The translations under genes were made by a program, and so were the position numbers. This document shows positions 1-6,104 of a stretch of 8,185 bases of DNA, in pieces. Origin of the DNA: Candidatus Latescibacteria bacterium 4484_7 (GTDB lineage Bacteria; Krumholzibacteriota; Krumholzibacteriia; Krumholzibacteriales; Krumholzibacteriaceae); contig NATK01000057.1 of assembly GCA_002085285.1 (NCBI GenBank), positions 1-8,185 of the forward strand, written 5' to 3'. The number at the start of each line of letters is the position of its first letter. Position 1 is the stretch's first letter. The notes under the pieces are model-generated. The model was not told the origin of the DNA and did not search any database. It saw only the letters and a list, made by a program, of their open reading frames with translations.

Positions 1-1775
1 TTCGAAAGCCTTCTGAGAAGATCGACACCATTCATGTCGGGTAGGACGACATCGCTCAAAATGAGATCGAACGATCTTTCTCTTCTCAGAAGAGATACCG
101 CATCGGCTGCCGTTGCAGCAGCAAAAACCTCGTACCCGCTCTGTCTCAGGATATCCGTCGTAAAACTTCGAACCGATTCCTCATCTTCCACGACAAGAAC
201 CCTCTCGCCTCTTCCCTTCAGTTCATCAAAATCCACCGCCGTTTCATTCGGCTCGACATCCCGCTCAACATCTTCATTCGAACGCGGAAGGTAGATTATG
301 AATTCGCTCCCTTCACCCGGTTTGCTTCTCACATCTATATATCCGCCGTACTGCTTCACTATGCTGTAAACTATCGAAAGCCCCAGCCCTGTTCCTCTCT
401 TTCCGCTCTTCTTCGTAAAGAACGGCTCGAATATCCTTTTCATAGTCTCCTTGTTCATCCCTACACCGGTATCTATGAACCTCAAGACCACGTAATCTCC
501 GTCCTTCAAATCGGCCAAATTACCTCTGTGATTTCCAGCAATGATCTCGTTCGCAGTCTTTACGATAAATGCCCCGCCGTCGGGCATGGCCTCCCTCGCA
601 TTCACCGCCATATTGAGAATGATTTGCTCTATCGTGCTCGGATCGGCTTTGACCTTCCAGATCCCCTTGAAGGTATCGATGATTATGTCGATATCTTCGC
701 CCATCAGCCTCTCGAGCATCCTTTGCATATCGGAAATGATCTCGTTGACATCTACGAGCGATACCTTCTCGATCTTCCTTCGGCTCAGCACCAGCAGTCT
801 CTCCGTCAACGCAGCCGCCTTCTCCGCCGACCTCTTGATCTCCTCTACATCCCTGTATGCCCGCTCGTCGAGGGTGCACGTGTTGAGCAAGAGCTCGGAA
901 TTGCCCATGATGACCGTCAGTATGTTGTTAAAATCATGGGCTACGCCGCCAGCCAGCTTGCCTATCGCCTCCATCTTCTGAGAAATGAGGAGCTGCTCCT
1001 CGAGCCTCTTCCGCTCCGATATATCAACTCCAGCGATGATCACCCCCCTCCCCCGATCGAGGTCCACTCCCTTCGCAAGCAGCTCGATGAAGGTGGTTTC
1101 ATCACCCAGCCCCTTAAACCTGAGAATATCTCTGTATGAAGGAATGTCGCCGCTCAGCAGTTGCTCGAATACATCGACATAATTCTGAACGTCGTCGGTC
1201 TCGATGAATTCGAAGAATTCATCCACCGAAACAGGTCCTTCGACGCTGCTTTTGAACATCCTCTTCATAGCATCGTTGGAATAGACGAAGCCGTCTTTGT
1301 CGATCAGCGCTATACCGACCAGCGACTGCTCGACAATAGACCTGAACAGCGCCTTGTGCCTTTCAGAGAGCTCTTGTGTTTGTTTCCTCAGTTTCAGCAG
1401 CAGGGAAAACCTGTGGACGAGCATTTCCTTCGATATCGGCATCCCCACAATATCATCGAACCCCGAATTAAGCCATCTGCCACTATCTGAATTCTTCGGG
1501 ATCGCTACAACGACAGGGAGGAAATCATCCACTTCTTTCAGGCTCAAAATCTCCCTTTCAAACCTGGAGCAGCAATGAACATCGCAGATGATCAAATCCG
1601 CATTTCCAAACTCATCAGCACAGAAATCATCGTTCGAAGATACGATCACTCGGTAACCCACGTCCTCGAGAAACTCGGCAAGCAGTCTGCTGTTTAAGGG
1701 ATTCCGAAAAAAGATTCCTATTGTCTCTGCATCTCTCCCCTTAATCCCCTCTCTCGATTCTTCTTTCAGGGACAC
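1..1775 (-). CDS. Hybrid sensor histidine kinase (receiver-like, PAS, HisKA, HATPase, receiver); 3' end beyond window
   Basis: Membrane-free sensor kinase; the frame is open for 591 codons and runs off the left edge. I took the GTG at 1775 as start: an in-frame TGA lies just upstream (1779-1781), no ATG or TTG occurs nearby, and a GGGG stretch sits 9 bases before it. Domains in order: a receiver-like fold at about residues 18-130, with Asp65 in a DLIICDV strand but without the usual acidic pair or Lys-Pro; a PAS domain at about 140-265 ending in GVDISERKR; HisKA with phospho-acceptor His280 in AHDFNN; a HATPase with N-box Asn388/Asn392, DTGVGM, FEPFFTKK and GTGLGLS (461-467); and a canonical receiver from about 525 with EDE and Asp575 in LSDVVLPDMNG. 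No transmembrane segment is seen, so it is probably cytoplasmic. It overlaps the upstream kaiC-like gene by 35 bases, so the two are probably translated together. The input signal is unknown. Confidence 0.93.
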   Translation of the reverse strand, partial: MSLKEESREGIKGRDAETIGIFFRNPLNSRLLAEFLEDVGYRVIVSSNDDFCADEFGNADLIICDVHCCSRFEREILSLKEVDDFLPVVVAIPKNSDSGRWLNSGFDDIVGMPISKEMLVHRFSLLLKLRKQTQELSERHKALFRSIVEQSLVGIALIDKDGFVYSNDAMKRMFKSSVEGPVSVDEFFEFIETDDVQNYVDVFEQLLSGDIPSYRDILRFKGLGDETTFIELLAKGVDLDRGRGVIIAGVDISERKRLEEQLLISQKMEAIGKLAGGVAHDFNNILTVIMGNSELLLNTCTLDERAYRDVEEIKRSAEKAAALTERLLVLSRRKIEKVSLVDVNEIISDMQRMLERLMGEDIDIIIDTFKGIWKVKADPSTIEQIILNMAVNAREAMPDGGAFIVKTANEIIAGNHRGNLADLKDGDYVVLRFIDTGVGMNKETMKRIFEPFFTKKSGKRGTGLGLSIVYSIVKQYGGYIDVRSKPGEGSEFIIYLPRSNEDVERDVEPNETAVDFDELKGRGERVLVVEDEESVRSFTTDILRQSGYEVFAAATAADAVSLLRRERSFDLILSDVVLPDMNGVDLLRRLS

Positions 1776-3213
1776 CTCTCAAAACCCCTTCCAGTCCTTC
1801 GATCTTCTTCCCAACTTCGAGTCCTTTCCCCGTCACCTCGAACTCTCTCAATTCCGGTTTAAATCCGCTCAACCTCTTCTTCAAGGAACCAATCACCCTG
1901 ACAATTCGGCCATCCACCTCGGCAAAGCGCAGGAGTATCGCATTGTCCATTACATAACTAACGCCGAGTTCGGTCAGTTTTAGATCCCCAGTTATGCTCT
2001 CCACCTCATTTATTACGAATGTCGTGACATTCTTACCGTTCAAGTAAGTAACAATATTCTGTATATTTGCGGCAAGCGATCCAAACTGTTCCATTGCGAG
2101 CTGATAGCCGCGCAGGCTGTCTATCATCACCACCCTGCACCCCTTCTTTTCGATGTCTCCCTTTATCATTGCAGAGAATTCATCGGGGTAGAGTTCCATG
2201 GGATTCACCCTTACTCCAATGAGGGTGCCTTTTTCTATCATTCTTTCCACATCTATACCTATGGACGAACACCTCTTTACAATCGATTCGACCGATTCCT
2301 CGAACGTGTAGAAGATTCCCTTCTTGCCGCTCCGCGCGGCGCTTACAAGAAACTGCATGCCAAGCGTCGTCTTTCCTATTCCCGTCGGGCCTGATATTAT
2401 TGTGGTAGTTCCGGACTCTATGCCGCTTGCGAGAAGTTCGTCGAGGCCGTCTATCCCCGAGTTCAACGTCTCCGCGCCCGGCACGTTGCCCTCCGCCTTT
2501 TCGATATAGTGAGGAAAAATGACAATCCCCTCGTCAGTTATCCTAAATGGATGAAGGGCATCCATGTAACCACTCCCTCGCAATTTCTCTATCTCCACCG
2601 ATCGCAGCTCCACTATCCTCCCGCTCGAAATTTCCCTCCTCAACCTGATGATCCCATCGACCTCAAGAGACAACGATATATCCTGCTCGAGCTCGATCGG
2701 CTCGAATGTAAGGATCGCTGTAGAATGAAGTTTGTCCAGTAACCTGATAAAATTTAGAATCTGCTTTCTGAACTGAAATTCATCTTGCGAGATATAGCGA
2801 AGTTGAGTGGCCGAATCGATAACCAGTCTATCCGGCTTTTCCTCACGTACTATCTCGTATATCTCCTTCCAAACGGAGAGGTTCTCGACCTCGTTTGGAT
2901 AAAAAATGCTGTATTCGCCCACCTCATCGTCCCTATCACCCTCGGCGAACAAAACCTCTCGCATAACGATTCCGCCGGTATCCCAATCGAACGCCTCGAT
3001 GTCTTTTCTTATATTGTTGAGGGATTCTGCGAGGCTTATGAAGACAGATTTTTCACCCTTTCTAGCCCCTTCAAGCAGAAATTGAATGGAAAAAATCGTC
3101 TTCCCTGTCCCGGACGAGCCGACGAGAAGATAAGATCTCCCTGCAAACAAGCCGCCCTTGAGAATATCGTCGAGGCCTCTTATGCCCGTCGACACCCTTT
3201 TGTTCCGATCCAT
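1741..3213 (-). CDS. KaiC-like two-domain RecA-fold ATPase (circadian-clock KaiC family)
   Basis: Cytoplasmic tandem P-loop ATPase/kinase of the KaiC family, 490 residues, similar in length to cyanobacterial KaiC (about 519). Start is the ATG at 3213, preceded by GGGGGT with 9 bases spacing; a TTG two codons upstream is too close to that site. Domain 1: Walker A GSSGTGKT (32-39) and Walker B RLVIDS (Asp133). Domain 2: Walker A GPTGIGKT (275-282), the two adjacent glutamates FEES (305-306) and Walker B VVMIDS (Asp365). In domain 1 the matching position reads Ala-Glu (62-63), so one of the two catalytic glutamates is missing. Near the C-terminus, GVSYVMDNAILL aligns by eye with KaiC's phospho-site segment and keeps the Ser (419), but has Tyr (420) where KaiC has Thr432. 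The hybrid kinase follows with overlap, suggesting a KaiC-kinase signalling pair. No kaiA or kaiB is present, so a clock role should not be assumed. Confidence 0.92.
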   Translation of the reverse strand: MDRNKRVSTGIRGLDDILKGGLFAGRSYLLVGSSGTGKTIFSIQFLLEGARKGEKSVFISLAESLNNIRKDIEAFDWDTGGIVMREVLFAEGDRDDEVGEYSIFYPNEVENLSVWKEIYEIVREEKPDRLVIDSATQLRYISQDEFQFRKQILNFIRLLDKLHSTAILTFEPIELEQDISLSLEVDGIIRLRREISSGRIVELRSVEIEKLRGSGYMDALHPFRITDEGIVIFPHYIEKAEGNVPGAETLNSGIDGLDELLASGIESGTTTIISGPTGIGKTTLGMQFLVSAARSGKKGIFYTFEESVESIVKRCSSIGIDVERMIEKGTLIGVRVNPMELYPDEFSAMIKGDIEKKGCRVVMIDSLRGYQLAMEQFGSLAANIQNIVTYLNGKNVTTFVINEVESITGDLKLTELGVSYVMDNAILLRFAEVDGRIVRVIGSLKKRLSGFKPELREFEVTGKGLEVGKKIEGLEGVLRGVPERRIERGD

Positions 3214-3222
3214 TTCCAAATG

Positions 3223-3228
3223 ACCCCC
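3223..3228 (-). promoter_or_regulatory. Ribosome binding site of kaiC-like gene
   Basis: GGGGGT on the minus strand, 9 bases before the ATG at 3213. This spacing favours the ATG over the TTG at 3219, which would be only about three bases away. Confidence 0.5.
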
Positions 3229-3329
3229 ATTTCAGCAGCCACCGCGCTCGTATCCAACGCAATGGAAACGCAGCATAGAAATACATGGTTAAACTTCACT
3301 TTTCCCTCTATTATTTTTTCCCTGTCAGG

Positions 3330-3358
3330 ATTCTAAATTTCGATTGGAATCTTGTAAA
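3330..3358 (-). promoter_or_regulatory. Sigma70-like promoter for the kaiC-kinase operon
   Basis: On the minus strand TTTACA (3353-3358) and TAGAAT (3330-3335) are separated by 17 bases. Each is 5/6 to the bacterial consensus, and an A/T-rich stretch lies just upstream of the -35. Transcription would start near 3323 and give a leader of about 110 bases. If the organism is archaeal, this match is fortuitous. Confidence 0.4.
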
Positions 3359-3372
3359 GAAAAAAATAATTG

Positions 3373-3394
3373 ATTAAACCATTAGGAGTTTAAT
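3373..3394. promoter_or_regulatory. Perfect 7-bp dyad, candidate operator upstream of kaiC promoter
   Basis: ATTAAAC, 8 bases, then GTTTAAT. The centre lies about 60 bases upstream of the start point expected from the promoter call at 3330-3358, a usual activator position. The half-site TTAAAC recurs at 3289-3294. A/T-rich dyads can arise by chance. Confidence 0.4.
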
Positions 3395-3442
3395 ATCGTA
3401 AAAAGATTTCCATCAAATAATAATTGCACATTACCAGACGTG

Positions 3443-3466
3443 GTGAAAATGCATTTCGAATGAACT
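3443..3466. repeat. Degenerate direct repeat, copy 2
   Basis: Matches 3518-3541 at 18 of 24 positions, with identical spacing between the conserved GTGAAAA and CGAATGAACT blocks. The copies start 75 bases apart, about seven helical turns. Confidence 0.45.
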
Positions 3467-3517
3467 TGATGCAGCCCTCAGGAGAAGACCTGCTCTACCC
3501 GTGAATTGACGGATTTT

Positions 3518-3541
3518 GTGAAAAAAGTCTCCGAATGAACT
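3518..3541. repeat. Degenerate direct repeat, copy 1
   Basis: 24 bases that match 3443-3466 at 18 positions without gaps. The ends are the conserved parts: GTGAAAA on one side and CGAATGAACT on the other. It overlaps the T-run called as terminator. Confidence 0.45.
3521..3526 (-). terminator. T6 run downstream of GRE gene
   Basis: Six consecutive T on the minus strand, about 26 bases after the GRE stop codon. The sequence before it forms only a weak stem (CTC/GAG), so an archaeal-style T-tract terminator fits better than a bacterial hairpin terminator. Confidence 0.35.
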
Positions 3542-3551
3542 GCGAGGCTCG

Positions 3552-5915
3552 TTAAAACTCACCATGCTCCGTCCGCGAAATTATCTCGTCCTGCAGCCCT
3601 TTGCCGAGATTTACGAAATAATCGCTGTAGCCTGCCACCCTTACTATGAGATCGCGGTGCCTCTCGGGGTGTTCCTGGGCGTCCCTCAACGTCTCGGCAG
3701 TTACGACATTGAATTGGATGTGATGCCCCTTCATGGTGAAATACGCCCTGATCAGGGCTCCGACCTTCTCCATTCCCTCGTTGCTCTGGAGAAGCTGGGG
3801 TAGAAACTTCTGATTGAGCAGCGTGCCTCCCGTTCTCGTGTGATCGAAGCTCGCCACTGACTTTATAACAGCCGTCGGTCCCTTTCTGTCGGCGCCCTGG
3901 CTCGGCGATATGCCGTCCGAAAGTGGTTCGCCCGCTCTTCTGCCGTTCGGTGTGGCTCCGGTGACCCTGCCGAAATAGATGTGCACCGTGGTCGGTAGAA
4001 GGTTCACTCTGTAAAAGCCCCCCTTCGTATTCGGCCTCCCGTCGATCGCCTCCAAGTAGGCTTCGAAGAGGCTCTGGGCTATCGAATCAGCGAACGGATC
4101 GTCGTTTCCGTACTTAGGCGCTTCGTTCGAAAGCATGAGGCGCAACCTCTCATTGAACTCAAAGTTTTTCGAGAGGGCATCGAGAAGCTCGGGCATCTTT
4201 ACCGATCGATTCTCGAAAACATGATACCTGATGGCTGCCAGCGAATCGGCCGCTGTGCCTATACCGACTCCCTGTATGTACGTCGTATTGTAACGGGGAC
4301 CTCCGTCGTGGTAATCCTTCCCCTTTTCGATGCAGTCATCTACGAGAAGCGACATGAACGGGCTCGGCATGTGCTCGGCATACATCCTCTCTATCACGTC
4401 ATTGCCGTGAATTTTCACATCGACAAAGTAGTTGAGTTGATTTTTATACGCATCGAACAATTCTTCGAACGAATGAAACATCGACGGGTCGCCAGTCTCC
4501 AATCCTACCCTCTTGCCGCTCGCGGGATCGATGCCGTTGTTCAAGGTTATTTCGATGATCTTGGGCCAATTCATGTAACCTGTGAGTGTGCAGCTTTCCT
4601 TGCCGAATGCGCTGATCGTCACGCAACCGCTCGGCCCTCCGAGCCTTGCGTCCTCTATCGACTTGCCCTGCCTGATGAACTCCTCGATGATCGCATCGGT
4701 ATTGAAGAATGACGGCTGCCCGAAACCGGCCTTGACCACCCCGACCGCCCTCTTCAAGAAGTCATCGCCGTTCTTGCTGCTCAACTGCACGCACAGGCTC
4801 GGCATCATCATGTGCATCTCTTCAAGCACATCGAGGACGAGGTACGAGAGCTCGTTCACTGCATCCTCGCCCTTGATATCGACACCCCCGACGTTTATAA
4901 GTGAAAAATCCTGATACGTGGCACTCTGCTCGTCCGTCACACCGACCTTCGGCGGAGCCGGCTGGTTGTTGAACTTGATCCAGAAACACTGCAGGAGTTC
5001 CTTGGCAAATTCCTTGCTCAACGATCCGTCTTCAAGCCCCCTTCTGAAGAATGGGTAGAGATTGAGGTCGAGCCTGCCGGGGTTGAACGAATCCCAGACG
5101 TTCAGCTCCGTGATCACACCGAGGTGGATGAACCAGTACATCTGAAGAGCCTCCCAGAAGTCTCCCGGCGGATTCTGCGGAACATGAGTGCATATTTCGG
5201 CTATACGCTCCAGCTCCACCCTTCTTGCATGGTCGTTCTCCATGTCTGCCAATTCCATAGCCTTCTCAGCATAGCGTCTCGCAAGTGCGATTAAGGCATC
5301 AGCAGCAACCGCCATCGCCTCGAGCTCTTCTCTCTTTTTCTCTGCCAGTGGATCGTTGTCATAGTCCAAGTGTGCAGTCGAATCTGATATGCGCCTCTTC
5401 ATCCCATCGAGGCCTTCCCTGTATATCTTGTCGTCCATTATCGCATGCCCCGGCGCTCTCTGCTCCATGAACTCGGTGAAAACGCCTGCATCGAAGGCCG
5501 CACGCCACTCATCGGCCATCGCATCGAAGACCAGCTCCCTCATCGTCTTGCCCTGCCAGAATGGAATTATTCTTTTCTCGAAGGATTCTCTAACCTCATC
5601 GGATACATCGAAGCGGGCCCTCTCCCTGCTGCTCAATATGTCGAGATCTTCCAGCGTGTGGCAGCAAAGCTCGGGATACGTGGGCACGGCCCTCGGGGCG
5701 GGTCCCCTTTCTCCTACGATGAGCTCACCATTTCCAATCGAAATCTGTTTATGCTCCATTATATACTTGAAGGCCTGCGCCCTGGCCATGGGAACGGACA
5801 GGTAGTCCGCCCTGCCGCTCTGGTAAAATTCGGTTATCAGCTCTGCCCGTTCGGAAGAGATGTATGGTGTAGTCGATACGCTTTGCTCCCTGAGACGTTC
5901 TATTCTCTCGTTCAT
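3552..5915 (-). CDS. Glycyl radical enzyme, PFL/glycerol-dehydratase-like, substrate unknown
   Basis: Oxygen-sensitive glycyl radical enzyme; 787 residues from the ATG at 5915, which has AAGG 7 bases upstream. The open frame continues 59 codons further up to a GTG at 6092, but that stretch looks like spacer and would make the protein unusually long at its N-terminus. The PFL-type barrel domain covers most of the protein (to about residue 640). The thiyl Cys is Cys431 in PSGCVTISAFGKE. The glycyl-radical domain lies at the C-terminus, with Gly762 in RVAGYSDYF followed by a conserved LGKGLQDEIISRTEHG tail. Cys431/Gly762 nearly match Cys433/Gly763 of B12-independent glycerol dehydratase. Residue 433 is Thr where dehydratases and choline lyase have a catalytic Glu, and the Tyr usual further along the loop is Cys442. 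A single Cys, not Cys-Cys, argues against true pyruvate formate-lyase. The activase gene lies just upstream. Annotation pipelines would probably call it formate C-acetyltransferase or pflD-like; I would not accept either as a function. Confidence 0.93.
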   Translation of the reverse strand: MNERIERLREQSVSTTPYISSERAELITEFYQSGRADYLSVPMARAQAFKYIMEHKQISIGNGELIVGERGPAPRAVPTYPELCCHTLEDLDILSSRERARFDVSDEVRESFEKRIIPFWQGKTMRELVFDAMADEWRAAFDAGVFTEFMEQRAPGHAIMDDKIYREGLDGMKRRISDSTAHLDYDNDPLAEKKREELEAMAVAADALIALARRYAEKAMELADMENDHARRVELERIAEICTHVPQNPPGDFWEALQMYWFIHLGVITELNVWDSFNPGRLDLNLYPFFRRGLEDGSLSKEFAKELLQCFWIKFNNQPAPPKVGVTDEQSATYQDFSLINVGGVDIKGEDAVNELSYLVLDVLEEMHMMMPSLCVQLSSKNGDDFLKRAVGVVKAGFGQPSFFNTDAIIEEFIRQGKSIEDARLGGPSGCVTISAFGKESCTLTGYMNWPKIIEITLNNGIDPASGKRVGLETGDPSMFHSFEELFDAYKNQLNYFVDVKIHGNDVIERMYAEHMPSPFMSLLVDDCIEKGKDYHDGGPRYNTTYIQGVGIGTAADSLAAIRYHVFENRSVKMPELLDALSKNFEFNERLRLMLSNEAPKYGNDDPFADSIAQSLFEAYLEAIDGRPNTKGGFYRVNLLPTTVHIYFGRVTGATPNGRRAGEPLSDGISPSQGADRKGPTAVIKSVASFDHTRTGGTLLNQKFLPQLLQSNEGMEKVGALIRAYFTMKGHHIQFNVVTAETLRDAQEHPERHRDLIVRVAGYSDYFVNLGKGLQDEIISRTEHGEF

Positions 5916-5918
5916 ATT

Positions 5919-5926
5919 CCAACCTT
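5919..5926 (-). promoter_or_regulatory. Ribosome binding site deciding the GRE start
   Basis: The minus strand reads AAGGTTGG. AAGG lies 7 bases before the ATG at 5915. The alternative GTG at 6092 has no such site (the sequence before it is ACCTCC), which supports the shorter 787-residue protein. Confidence 0.5.
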
Positions 5927-5969
5927 GTTCGTTCGCGGTCACATGATATTCGTCGGTTTCTTCTTCGGT

Positions 5970-5992
5970 GGAACGTGCTGTGAGCAACGTCC
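5970..5992 (-). other. Imperfect hairpin in the GRE leader
   Basis: On the minus strand three 3-bp blocks (GGA/TCC, CGT/ACG, GCT/AGC) pair around a CAC loop, with one bulged T on each arm, 23 bases in all. It could be an mRNA structure or a protein-binding dyad about 55 bases before the GRE start. The evidence is symmetry only. Confidence 0.3.
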
Positions 5993-6104
5993 TCGCTGTC
6001 ATTCCAATAACTTGAAGATTAGCACTGCTCTGCAGCGATTGCAAGCCTGCCCACTTATTCGCGCACTCGTCCCACTGCCGGCCTATCCTCACTCGGAGGT
6101 ATAT

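Larger units (their letters stand above)
3214..3551 (-). other. AT-rich regulatory interval between GRE and kaiC-like gene
   Basis: 338 bases without a convincing gene. In transcription order it holds the likely GRE termination T-run (3521-3526), two copies of a degenerate 24-base repeat (3518-3541, 3443-3466), a perfect 7-bp dyad (3373-3394), a sigma70-like promoter (3330-3358) and the kaiC leader. A TTAAAC element matching the dyad half-site recurs at 3289-3294. It is much richer in A/T than the flanking genes, as expected for a promoter region. Confidence 0.65.
5916..6104 (-). other. Spacer between activase and GRE genes
   Basis: 189 bases, accidentally open in the GRE frame. It contains a GGAGG/CCTCC inverted repeat straddling the activase stop (6095-6113) and an imperfect 9-bp hairpin (5970-5992). 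I see no clear promoter box. Most likely it is an untranslated cistron junction of a single activase-GRE transcript. Confidence 0.5.

Noticed and set aside
528..1139. 203-codon plus-strand ORF and overlapping smaller ORFs
   Set aside because: Lie opposite the histidine kinase PAS/HisKA/HATPase region, which translates into clear conserved motifs on the minus strand.
1741..3213. Calling the KaiC-like gene part of a circadian clock
   Set aside because: No kaiA or kaiB in the window, and both the CI catalytic Glu pair and the Ser-Thr phospho-site pair are altered.
3071..3286. 71-codon minus-strand ORF covering the kaiC leader and 5' end
   Set aside because: Out of frame with kaiC, no ribosome site close to its ATG, no recognisable domain.
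2785..3336. 183-codon plus-strand ORF opposite the kaiC-like gene
   Set aside because: Antisense to conserved KaiC motifs, no domain pattern, no ribosome site seen.
3552..5915. Identification of the GRE as pyruvate formate-lyase
   Set aside because: It has a single Cys at the thiyl site instead of the Cys-Cys pair of PFL, and its activase carries ferredoxin inserts that PFL activase lacks.
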